Shown here: in pieces, positions 37,613-48,027 of the stretch
Numbering within the stretch: position 1 is the stretch's first letter
Layout: each line of letters starts with the position of its first letter
Source of the DNA: Adineta ricciae
Taxonomy: Eukaryota; Rotifera; Eurotatoria; Adinetida; Adinetidae
Assembly: GCA_905250025.1 (NCBI GenBank)
Contig: CAJNOJ010000230.1
Location: forward strand, 1 to 64,000
Direction of reading: 5' to 3'
Length of the DNA stretch: 64,000 bases
Made by a program: the position numbers and the translations under genes
The notes under the pieces: model-generated
Databases searched by the model: none
The model's input: only the letters and a program-made list of their open reading frames with translations
What the model was told of the DNA's origin: nothing

Positions 37613-38768
37613 AACTGTTTTTTCGTATGAAAGAGCAAAGACAAAACTGTAGAAATCTATGAAGAACACGCACTATAAGGTCCATGATCGTCGATTTTTC
37701 GTAATTGTTTCCTTATCCCTGAAAATATTGATTGGACAACTTTTACATCAAATTCTTCTATTTTTTCCATAATTCTTTGTTTCAACTGATGAATATTTTC
37801 GACTTCCCACCCTTCGTCGTAAACCATATTGTTGAGTATAGACCATAAAGTTTCGATAGGACGAGCTTGTGGACAATTTTGAGAATTAAAATCTCGCGTC
37901 ACAAATTGTACATTGTTTTGATCCAAATAACGAGTGATGCTATTGCTGTAATGAGATGAAGCTAAGTCAGACCAAAACAAAACCTTGTTCTTCGAATGAT
38001 ACATTGATTGAGATAAGTTACTTCATTAATAGCTTGTTGTTGTTCAGGAAAAAAAGGTGATGAGATTCCATTTGTTGATATTGCAATCCGAACTAAAACT
38101 TTTCGTTGATATTTTTGATTTCGTTTAAATTTTACTTGTGGTGGTGTCTTTCCTTTGTCTGATGAGTAAAATCCACGATTAGTTGATACTGATTCATTAG
38201 ATAAAGTAAAATATTTTTCGTCATCTATAATAAGTTGAAAGTCATTGACCATATTAACATCCGATACAGTCAACGTGCTCTAGTTAGAACTTCTTCTAAT
38301 TGTTTGTCGATATATTTTGATGATCTTTGTTTTTTGCGGTATTTAATGTTCATTTCTCTTAAATGAGTACGAATAGTTTCATGACTGACTGGAAATTTTA
38401 ATCTTAATCGATGTAAAGAAACACTTGTCTTGTGATTTACAAGACGTTTCAGTCGAGTCAGTTGTCCTCGACATCATTTTCTCGGACGTCCAGATCTTGG
38501 TCTATCGGTGATATGACCTGATTCATCGTATTTTTTTATGATAATTATATATAATTTGACGTGGAATTTTTTCTGTCAAGAAGTGATTTACGGTGACGTT
38601 TTTCTTCTTATCAGCAATATTGACATAGAATTGTACAATACGCTTTTGAAGACTCTCTTTTCGACTTTGTCATTTTTAACGATTTACTTCATATCAACGG
38701 TTTTCATTCAAATAGTGATAGCTCTTGTGACGGTCTCTCAGCCAACATATAATTGAAAAAAAACAGAT
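37613..38768 (-). mobile_element. Decayed mariner-type DNA transposon, DD37E
   Basis: Translated pieces on the minus strand run in transposase order: start MTKSKRESSKAYC at about 38673, helix-turn-helix piece KKYDESGHITDRPRSGRPRK, KRLVNHKTSVSLHRLRLKF, then LIIDDEKYFTL with the first catalytic Asp, FWSDLASSHYS with the second, and PQARPIETLW with a Glu 37 residues later, i.e. DD37E. The frame changes about four times (near 38640, 38545, 38277 and 38000) and a TGA follows the GRPRK motif, so it is inactive. CTGTTTTTTC at 37615 and an inverted GAAAAAAAACAG near 38755 may be worn terminal repeats; no clear TA duplication was found. It lies about 70 bp after the ACSF2 stop. Confidence 0.82.
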
Positions 38769-39146
38769 GCCGCTAGCGATGATTAAAAGTTGATTAATCT
38801 TTGTACCAAGGCTTTCTTGGCATGGTTAATAGATTGTGTCAATCTCTTTTCTTTTACATGTTTTTATAATATTTTATAATAAAAAAAAAGAAAAAACAAA
38901 GCAAAATAAATGAGAGAAAAAAGGGGTCTGTCATCCGTATATTTGCACTGTGGTTCTTATCGGTTGTTTCGTTCTTTTCGAATATCTTATCTTTCTTCTA
39001 CGGTAACACTCGTTGTTTGTTGTGCTCTATCGTATATCTTTTATTTTTTCGAAAGTATATAGATATCGTTGCGCATTTACAGTTTCTTCACTCTGTGACC
39101 AACTGAGAAGAATATTTCATTCTAGACTAGTTTTCTATCCATCGCT
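38769..39146. other. Upstream region of allantoicase
   Basis: AT-rich with poly-A runs and no gene. It should hold the allantoicase promoter. Confidence 0.5.
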
Positions 39147-40154
39147 ATGTCGACGACGACAGCAATAACACCCGTATTTGATCAAACTGTTGCTGCAACT
39201 TATGTCAATCTTGCAGACGAACGTGTTGGCACTCAAATCGTGTCTGTTTCGGATGAATTCTTTGCGGCAGCTGTTCGTATGCTCGATCCGAAACCGGCTG
39301 TTTTTCACCCTGGACGATTCGACGATCATGGTCAATACATGGAAGGATGGGAAAGTCGACGAAAACGTGTCGCCGGCTACGACTGGTGCATAGTACAATT
39401 AGGTTTACCCGGGAAAATTGTTGGTGTTGACATTGATACTAGTCACTTTACTGGAAATTATCCTGTTGCTGCTTCTCTTGATGCGTGTTACGTTAAAAAC
39501 GGAGAAAAGCCAGATCATTGGGAAGAGATTTTACCTGCCGTTACCTTGGGTCCAAGCGCTCATCATTATCATGGTATTCAAGTTAAAGGGAATTGGACAC
39601 ATGTTCGTTTGAATATCTATCCAGACGGTGGAATAGCTCGACTTCGTGTTTATGGCATTGTTCAAATTCCAGACGATCGATTGAAACAAGAGATTGATTT
39701 ATTAGCGATTGAAAATGGTGGTCGCGCGATTGCTGCAAGTGACGAACATTATGGAAATCCTTGGGCATTGTTACGTCCAGGACGAGGTATTAACATGGGT
39801 GATGGTTGGGAAACTCGGCGACGACGTACACCAGGCAATGAATGGTGTATACTAGCATTGGGCAAACGTGGACGAGTATCACGCATTATAGTTGATACTG
39901 CGCATTATAAAGGAAACTATCCCGATCGATGTATTATTCAAGCAGCGAATGTAACCATCGATCATAGTAAATCTGTAGTCACTCAATCGATGTTTTGGCA
40001 AACGTTATTACCTGAACAGAAGTTATCAATGGATGCTATTCATACTTATGAAAAGAATCAGTTGAATGATTTAGGTCTAATAACTCATATACGAGTGAAT
40101 ATTATACCCGACGGTGGCCTTTCGCGTGTTCGTCTCATCGGACGAGCTGAATGA
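39147..40154 (+). CDS. ALLC: Allantoicase, intronless
   Basis: A single exon codes for 335 residues. The protein is two homologous allantoicase repeats: the first with MEGWESRRKRVAGYDWCIVQLG, split here as GWESRRKR and YDWCIVQLG, then IDTSHFTGNYPVAAS and RLNIYPDGGIARLRVYG; the second with GWETRRRRTPGNEWCILALG, i.e. GWETRRRR and NEWCILALG, then VDTAHYKGNYPDR and RVNIIPDGGLSRVRLIG. Allantoicase (EC 3.5.3.4) hydrolyses allantoate to ureidoglycolate and urea in purine breakdown. The absence of introns contrasts with nearly all neighbours and suggests horizontal origin or retroposition. A poly(A) signal follows at 40226. Confidence 0.93.
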   Translation: MSTTTAITPVFDQTVAATYVNLADERVGTQIVSVSDEFFAAAVRMLDPKPAVFHPGRFDDHGQYMEGWESRRKRVAGYDWCIVQLGLPGKIVGVDIDTSHFTGNYPVAASLDACYVKNGEKPDHWEEILPAVTLGPSAHHYHGIQVKGNWTHVRLNIYPDGGIARLRVYGIVQIPDDRLKQEIDLLAIENGGRAIAASDEHYGNPWALLRPGRGINMGDGWETRRRRTPGNEWCILALGKRGRVSRIIVDTAHYKGNYPDRCIIQAANVTIDHSKSVVTQSMFWQTLLPEQKLSMDAIHTYEKNQLNDLGLITHIRVNIIPDGGLSRVRLIGRAE

Positions 40155-40574
40155 GATGGGCAAGAGATTGATATAGTTTCAATTTCGTGATCATTTAGAT
40201 TTCTTCCGTAATATTGTTTTATCACAATAAATAGTCATTATCTTCACATGAATCATCGATCGTACACATACGGATTGGATTATAGCTGTTATTGTGAATC
40301 ATTAGATAAATATGTCAATAAGCTGGGCTACCCCATATTTTCATATATCGTTAATTAGTATTGCAAAAGATGAAATGAGTCACATAAACATATTGGCATA
40401 TATTTTCCTTGTAACTAGAAAGAGAAAACATTAAAAAATCAGCTTGATGACTCATCCGAAAGTATGAGTTGTGTATTGTGCAATACCAAACGCGTAAATA
40501 GGCAGTCGACATCTCTTTTCATACAGCAAAGCTGTGTCGACAGAAATTGATCATAAATTATTCACCGGTAAACA
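40155..40574. other. 3' flank of allantoicase and upstream of RING gene
   Basis: AATAAA at 40226-40231 fits allantoicase 3'-end formation. The rest shows nothing recognisable. Confidence 0.55.
40226..40231 (+). terminator. Poly(A) signal, allantoicase
   Basis: AATAAA 72 bp after the stop codon. Confidence 0.55.
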
Positions 40575-42055
40575 ATGACGGACGAATATCTTCCAGTCTC
40601 AGATCTGAATGAAGCAAGTGGTGAGGTTGAAGAAAGGGAACTATTAGTGACTAATAAAGGTACTGACTGATAAAACTGAGTGTTGCTTCTTATCGACTAC
40701 TTGTATCGAATCATTTAGATGATCAGGAAACATCAATTGTTAATGAAAACGGTTACGAGTCAGAATGTAGCTCAAGTTCACGTAGTGAACACGACATAGC
40801 ATCTGCAGCTTTGGAAGTGGAAGCTGATGCATTTACAAGATTTATCGAGCGACAACGTATGGAAGTTATGTTTGAATTACGTCGTTTACGTTTAGGCGAA
40901 CGGCCAGTAACAGGTCAACCTAATCGAGAACGAATCGAGACATTTCTCAATAACATTCAAGACCATCAACAAGACGCTCGAGTACCAGCTGCACGACCGC
41001 CAATACCTAGTGCACGCATGGCTGATATCAATTCATTAGCAGACCGTCGTTGTGTTTCGCTTGCTTTGAGCAGTGCTGCATTTCGGCAAGATCTGGAAAA
41101 TGCTGTGCGACAGTCTATTCGCACAGTTCCAACTCCAGTTGTTGTTCAACAACAGCCGCGTCCACACGTTGCGCCAACTGCTCTTGTTCAACAGCCACGT
41201 TCACAGGTGACACCAATTGTCCCTCCAGCTCCTACACCACAAGTCCAACCGTCTCATAATACACTCAACGTTGAAAGGTATTTTACATGAAATATTCATT
41301 TATTTCATGTCCTTGGTTCCTATTCTAGACGCGAACGAGAAATCGATGCTTGGCAAGCTATTACTCAAATGCAACGTGAGCGAATTATTGTCGAAATTAG
41401 TGACTTAGTCCATCGTCAATTGGTGACAAGTGCTCTAGAGAGTGACTTTCGTCGACATTTAGAACAGAACGTTCTGGTAATCTTTCGTACATTTCCTATA
41501 TGTCTAAAATTAATTCGATATTTTCGATTGACAGAATCATATCGCGCACGATGCACCTGCTCCGCAAGAACAACTGACAGTGCCACGAGCTGCCCCGCAA
41601 CTTCGAACAACCGCTACAGCTGCCGTCGCACAAGCTGTAAGAATTTTCTTTGAATAACAACACGTTCTTATCCTTTGCTAAATTTATAGTCTACTTCGAA
41701 TATCGATGCATTATCTACTCGTCTTGATTCTATGCAACAAATGCTTCAAATGATGTTCACTATGCAGATGGACATGCAACGATCATTACGTCAAGAAGTT
41801 GCAAGTGTTTTAGCTCAACAGACTACTACAACAACGAATGCATCAACTGAACCTATGGCTTCGGGTCGTTGTACAATTTGTTTAACTGCTACTGCTGACA
41901 CTGTTCTTTATCGGTGCGGCCATCTTTGTGTTTGTTACATGTGTGGATTACAACTGCAACAACAAACATCTGTTCATGGCATTAAATGTCCTGTATGTCG
42001 AGCTCCAGTCGACGATATTCTTCGTGTGTACCGAAGTAGTCGTGATGGAGAATAA
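40575..42055 (+). CDS. RING-finger protein, probable E3 ubiquitin ligase
   Basis: Five exons (40575-40659, 40719-41277, 41329-41476, 41535-41636, 41690-42055) give 419 residues. The first 90 residues are acidic and Ser-rich; residues 90-230 include helical Arg/Glu segments and a Pro/Gln linker; a Met/Gln-rich helix precedes the C-terminal C3HC4 RING: CTICLTATADTVLYRCGHLC, then CYMCGL and KCPVCRAPVDDILRVY. This RING variant with CGHLCVCYxCG resembles that of neuralized-like and related C-terminal RING ligases. No NHR or LRR domain was found, so it is not neuralized itself. Probably cytosolic. The substrate is unknown. Confidence 0.85.
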
Positions 42056-42457
42056 ATCTCTCAAAAACAAATATTCAATTCCCTGTTTTCTTCTCATTTT
42101 CTTTTCTTGTACAAATAAAGCGACATCAAAATGCAAAAAAAAATAAACGATACTTTTTGTACATCTTAGAAAACGAAATCACCAGCTTGTTTTTGTTAGA
42201 GAGAAGGATCGAATTCGGTTCCTGTCCGGGAAGAATCAAGCTCGACTTGAGCGACTATACAAGTGAAAGACTTTCTAACAAAAACGTTTCGTGCAATCGG
42301 TTTTCTAAGCGCTTTGTTAAGCATTTATTCGACCATACAATAGTTCTAAAATATACATGACCAAAATGGTTTATTTTGTTATTCTACATCTTGTGCCATT
42401 CGTGAGAAATGTTGATTAACTACAGTAAAGACAGAAAATGTTTTCAAAAAGTCAAAG
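42056..42457. other. Convergent 3' region
   Basis: 3' flanks of the RING gene and the small secreted-protein gene. AATAAA at 42114-42119. No other gene seen. Confidence 0.6.
42114..42119 (+). terminator. Poly(A) signal, RING gene
   Basis: AATAAA 59 bp after the RING gene stop codon. Confidence 0.6.
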
Positions 42458-42828
42458 TCAATTAATTTCGAACATACAGTATTGTAAATCTTTGAGATAT
42501 TTTATCAATTCTTTGTCGTTGTCGAGAAGTATTCCATCGGATTGCGACTCATCGTCGTTGATGAAACTATTGTTTACAACTAAGTATCCCACGTTATCAT
42601 TTTCTTGTTCATCATCATGAATTGATTGTTCTCGTGCTAATTCGTCTAAAAGACGATTGGCAGTTGTGATAAGTTTCTCCTGTTTCTCATCGACATCTAA
42701 ATCAATTTTTACGTTAAATGAATTTGAAAGAAAATTCTAAAGTCAGTCTTACGGTAATCGATCGGCGTTGCCAAAAGCAACGAGCAAGTACAGAAGATTG
42801 CCAGTAGACCAAGTGAAAAGAAGTGCAT
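42458..42828 (-). CDS. Small secreted protein, two exons
   Basis: Exon 1 (42753-42828) and exon 2 (42458-42696) are separated by a 56-bp GT-AG intron and join in frame to give 104 residues. Exon 1 is a textbook signal peptide: MHFFSLGLLAIFCTCSLLLA, with cleavage expected after LLLA. The mature part of about 84 residues begins TPIDYHVDEKQEK, is acidic (many Asp, Glu, Asn), has one Cys near the end and finishes KYLKDLQYCMFEIN. No dibasic processing sites, so not an obvious neuropeptide precursor. No family recognised. The exon sizes, intron, signal peptide and absence of stops support a real gene that single-frame searches would miss. Confidence 0.72.
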
Positions 42829-44539
42829 TGTTTAGCTTTCGTTTGAACACAGATCGATATGTGCAATATAAAAATGAGATCTTGAAAAGAAATAATGACT
42901 TTTTATATTCTATATTTGAAATGACAATCCCATGTGTGTTAAAAACAGAAGAGAAACACACAAACAAAGAAAAAGAGTGTCATACGCTGATGCGTCGTTC
43001 TCTTAATGAAGATATTGCGTTTATTTCTTTTGCCCTCACATATTTCATCTTTTGACGAGCACCAGAGCCTATGCTTGAAGTTTTTGCAAAAGATACCATC
43101 GTAATTCGAGTTTATCTTATTCATAAATTCCGTTATATATTAATGAAAGCTAGTTATTTATATCGTGCATGATTTTTCTTTGGATTATCCCATCAACATT
43201 TCTGTTTAATTTCGAGAGTTTTTGTCGTTCGATAAGTTTTATGCGCCTTCAAACTGAAAAACTAAAAATATATAATGACTACCAGGAGGCAATGAACGTT
43301 CGAGTACGAAGATGATCGTTATAATTGGCTTAATTCCATAAATGCGTCAAATGTAGTATTTAACTGAATCACGTTTAGATCTCACCCTAAAGTAGGTGGG
43401 AATGCGTGGTAGTCGTTTTTCTAATGATGTGTATCGGCGTCATTCTCGTTCAATTTGTGTACCTGTACGGCAGACGTTCTTTGGAGAATGATATAACGTC
43501 ATTATGTGATCACATTTTTTAGCTAATCGTACAATAGACCTTGCAGCTGACTTCGTCGTGCCCACTCTTCTTTTAATTATCTTGATAGCATAGAAATACG
43601 TCAAATAAAAAGTACTTCGAGTATCAGTAGATATCGAAGTTCGAATTACCGTTCTTGTAATTCATATTAGGCAGTTCACGTTTAAAGCGGGATTATAAAC
43701 GGAACAGAAAACCTCGCATAAACATACCTACACGAGGAACATCGGACAATTTGCACACAGTGACAGACCAAAGTAGTCCGAAAAAAAACGAACTAATCGA
43801 CATAAGCAAATCATATGGCTCCCAACATCACATTCGTCTAGGTCTACCTCATACAATGGTAATCCATAGACAAGTTCAATTCGACTATTCAAACGCTCAC
43901 TTGAGCCGGACCATTTATTTGGCCTGTCATAAGATGACGGCACTGTCCCTCACCCACATCCTCATCAGGCTACTAGAACTCAGACGTTGATTTTTTTCCA
44001 ATTGACCGAAAATATGTCAGTTGCTCTATCATGTGTCGATCCTGTCTAAAAGTATGATCAACACTGTTCTACATCATTGTATTCGGCGAAAGTCACTAAT
44101 CAATTGATTTTCTTTAAACATAAACTTTGATATTTATTCTTAACCGGGTCGTTTTTCAAATGGAGTAGACGAAAAAATCAAGAACTAAATTGACATCTTT
44201 ATTGTTAATAATACGCTACACAGAGAGCACCCGATGACTCATTTCTTGCGTTTAAAATAGCCAATTAAGCGCGAGAATGAATAGCGTTGATTATTGCGCC
44301 AATATTGCAGACTTTGTTAAAAAAATTTCAACCGAATTACATTTATATTGAAATCGACCATCGTTCCAAAGTGAGTCCTAATTAATTTTATTATTTTGAC
44401 ACCTCTAATACCTACCGATTGGACGGAAAATCTGCTATAAAAAAAACTGAGCTCATTCGTTATCATTCTTATTTATTCTTATTTATATTTAGTAAATTCT
44501 TACTGGAAACTTTCCAATTTCATCTCATCAAACTCAACA
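42829..44539. other. Divergent intergenic region, 1.7 kb
   Basis: Between the secreted-protein gene (-) and SUMO (+). Overlapping opposite-strand frames at about 43728-43990 have no family features and no introns. No tRNA or repeat recognised. Confidence 0.5.
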
Positions 44540-45044
44540 ATGTCTTCTGCAGATAGTGGAACGGGTAACAACACAGGCAAAACTGACGAGTACATCAAAC
44601 TTCGGGTTGTTGGACAAGACAATAGTTCGTGACAAAGTCCATTTTTTTGACAGTTGGATGCTTTTTCCTTTGGATATATAGGTGAAGTTCATTTCAAGGT
44701 TAAGATGACAACGTCCATGGGTAAATTAAAGAAATCTTATGCAGAACGACAAGGTAAATCATTTCACCCTGACATATTTTTATTTTATCATCTTCTTTGA
44801 TTAGGTGTACCAATCAATAGTTTACGGTAAATTGTTTCTAGTTGTGTATACGATCAATCGACGATTTTATATTCAGATTTCTCTTTGACGGTAAGCGCAT
44901 CAATGACGAGGAAACTCCGAAATTGTTAGAAATGGAAGACAACGATACAATCGATGTCTATCAAGAACAAGTAGGATATCATATTCATTGTATAAGATTA
45001 TGTCATACAATCTTCTTCTTCTTCAGGTTGGCGGTTCGGTTTAA
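44540..45044 (+). CDS. SUMO: SUMO, small ubiquitin-like modifier
   Basis: Five exons (44540-44624, 44682-44753, 44805-44826, 44877-44970, 45027-45044), one only 22 bp, give 96 residues. The ubiquitin-like fold is complete: [68 protein letters not shown]. The diglycine is followed by only Ser-Val, so a SUMO protease must trim two residues before conjugation to lysines of target proteins. No Lys in a clear psi-K-x-E context is present in the N-terminal tail, so poly-SUMO chains by the SUMO2/3 route seem unlikely. A poly(A) signal is at 45178. Confidence 0.95.
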
Positions 45045-45177
45045 CAGGAGCATCCGATGAACTACTTTGTCATCGTTTTTCTTTTTCCATTGTTGTTGTT
45101 TTGTATGTACCTGTGAGGAAGAGTTGAATCGAGTGTTTGTCTGAAACGAGAATAACTTGTATGTTGGTTGTTTTATT

Positions 45178-45183
45178 AATAAA
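45178..45183 (+). terminator. Poly(A) signal, SUMO
   Basis: AATAAA 134 bp after the SUMO stop codon and 92 bp before the next start codon. Confidence 0.55.
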
Positions 45184-45274
45184 ATTTTATATATCTTTGT
45201 TACAATGAAAATAACAAAACTGAGCGATGAATAATTGACGATCTCTTTGAATTTCTCTTAGATTAAGAGGACTG

Positions 45275-47838
45275 ATGAATACACCGAAACGGTAAGATTA
45301 GACTGTTTTGTACTATGTGTTGTATCATGTTCCATCTTAAGGTTACTGTCAGGTTCCGATGATGCAACGGAATATCCAGCAATAAGACGAAGAACGAGAT
45401 CGGCTAATGACGATACAATCACTCCGATTGACGATCAAATTGAACAAGTGGCGAAAAGATATTGCGTGCCGAGTGATATTGTTAAGCGTATTATTTCAGT
45501 ATGTTTCACGAATGATCGGTGATTGTGAATGAATATTATGTTTTTAGGATCTTCTGACTGACGCCACAGTGATTGATTACCTTCGTACGCGAACTTTCAT
45601 CGATAATTCATCTTTCATCAATAATGTAAATGTTTTCTGGGGAAAATCACTGCAGGCATGATCAATTCTTACTTTTAGTCAATATCAACTAGTCGACAAG
45701 ACGAATCTCTTCTTTCGACTTCCAACTATTTCGATATTAATTCTCAACTGAACCCTTCGCATACGTATTCTCCTAGTCACCAGCAACTTTTACCAACAAC
45801 AACAGGAGTTGACGAATACGATCCTCTATGGTTGGAATTTCTACAGTCGTTAAACACAGCCGATCAAGCAAATGCCAATCCGCAACAAAGTGTAACACAA
45901 TCTACTATTACATTGGATTCGTTGTTTACAGAAGATGATGAAGACGACGAGGAATTTATTGGACCCGACGATGAACATATCGCTGAAGTTGCTGATGACA
46001 AAAAATTACGTGTATCAAGTAAGTTTTCTTACCATATCTTCTTCGAGTGGACTCGACCTTTCCTCCGCCGTTTAGAACGTGAATTAGCTCTATTGCTAAA
46101 AGATAGCACATCATCTCCCATGACTGATATGTAAGATTTTCGAATTTCATCAGATCTAATTTTAGATATTGTTTAAATTTCTATTGAAGAGCCGCTCCTG
46201 AGGAAGAACTTCTTCGTGGAGACCAGTACGAATCATTATGGACAGAATTTCTTGCTTCATTACAAACACAGAATAATCCTCAAACCAATGATCAACAAGA
46301 TGAACAGCAGAAATCCGTTCGAACGACAACGACAGAAGATGATGACAACGATGATGACCCCGAATTTCATCTACCTGATACGGATTATGAAGTAGATGAT
46401 GATCTAGGTGATGAATTACATGTTTCGAGTAAGTTCCATGAAGATATTCGAATTTATTTACTAAATTCTGTTTTTTTTTTTTGTTTAAGAACGCGAGTTG
46501 GCACTACTTCTCGAAGATAATGCGTCGATACTGAATCCTGAGGATCTACCAAAGAGGTAAACACATGAATCCAGACGCAATGCTCTTTCGTCTTTAACTA
46601 TACAAACCATATAATTAAACTTTCAATATGTTTTCAGTAATGAATTTCTCAATCCGGACTCTGTATCATCAACGGCAACTGATTCGACAGTAAACAAAAG
46701 TTCGAACTTTTATCTAACACATGATCAACGCAACATCTTCCAATACCAATTATCAGCGGTAAGAAAGCTCAACTTTCGATTACTCTCTATCAACAACTTC
46801 ATTCTAGTATGTACAATTACTAACTCAATACATTCTACTACGACGTGAAACGGATACTTTGTCATCCGATAATCAATCGGCCACGCAACTTTTTGTAAGA
46901 AGCATTGCTTCACATGTTAACCAATCATACCTCTTTGCATTGCTTTTTAGAAGGATCTTATTTACCTTCGTAATAAACAATCGAGTTCAATCTTGAACAT
47001 TCCACTGTTAACAGAAGCACAACGTTTACTTGAATCTCCCTCTCCATCCAATCGACGGAAAGCTTTGGGCAATCACCTTCCATTTCATCTGATGGACACG
47101 TTTTGTAAAAGTCCAGCTTTTGTGCACGATTCATTGCTACCAACTTGTTTATTATCATCAACAAAATCTAGCATTCAAGCATTGTTTCCTGATCAATCGT
47201 CGAGAAACTTCGTATCTGGTGAAGATTGGTATGTTACAATCATGATTTCAGTTTATCTATTTAAACATATAAAATTTAGTTTAATGGCACTTGGTCTCGA
47301 ACAAAACGATGCGAAAATGTTGATCATCGGACATAACGAGAAAAGTATCAACGAACGACTGAATAGTCTTCGATATGCACGTGTCCGACGTGGAAAACAG
47401 AATCCTGTTCGAGCATTTTTTACCTACGGTTCTGTTCCTGATATTTCTTTAAGTCCATGGTATCGAATTCCATTTGGATACGATATTAAACAGATTTACC
47501 TGAATGGACTCATCGAAAAGGTCAATGTTGTTTTCCCCTCTTGGTTTCGATTGGTAAGTTGTTCGATATGTTGACTGTTGAAAGACAAAACAAAACGTCT
47601 GTTTTAGTCATACAAACGATCAAGACAATTAACTAAGCACGTAACGAATTCTACAGCCAGATCAACGAAAATATCGACCGGTGACCCGAATGATAGTTTG
47701 AATACATCAACGGTTTACGTGGTTGTCGAAGGCACATCGGCCGCTACTCAATCGACAACATCACCCAGTCAAGTTTTACAACAAATTCATATGCTACATC
47801 TCTTAAATTCTTATCCGAAACTACAACCTAAACAATGA
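45275..47838 (+). CDS. GON4L: GON-4-like nuclear regulator
   Basis: About a dozen exons with short introns, starting with a 17-bp coding exon (MNTPK). The N-terminus is basic (IRRRTRSANDD) and likely nuclear. Two related blocks follow: EDDEDDEEFIGPDDEH leading to RVSKRELALLLKD, and DDDNDDDPEFHLPD leading to HVSKRELALLLED. Further on come LTHDQRNIFQYQLSAYVQLL and SGEDCLMALGLEQNDAKML, both matching the conserved core of animal GON4L (acidic DDPEY motif, KKE segment, YY1-like helical region and LALGL motif). GON4L acts in cell-cycle and transcription control. The C-terminal SANT/PAH regions of vertebrate GON4L are not apparent, so this is a short form. Confidence 0.82.
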
Positions 47839-47914
47839 TAGTTCACATATGTCAGATTCGTTGGTTTTTTCGAGAATTCAATTCTCATTTGTACATTTAA
47901 TCTCGATATGATCA

Positions 47915-47920
47915 AATAAA
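47915..47920 (+). terminator. Poly(A) signal, GON4L
   Basis: AATAAA 77 bp after the GON4L stop; a TA run follows at about 47945-47964. Confidence 0.6.
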
Positions 47921-48027
47921 AACAGCGTTTATCTTTCGAACGATGTATATATATATATATATATAAACATGTGACGACGTAAGGAACTTCTTCATTCTCT
48001 CTTCTAGTCGCTTGTGAATCATCCCTC

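Noticed and set aside
43728-43990. Overlapping opposite-strand frames of 71-79 codons
   Set aside because: No family features, no splice partners, and both strands are equally open, so neither is supported.
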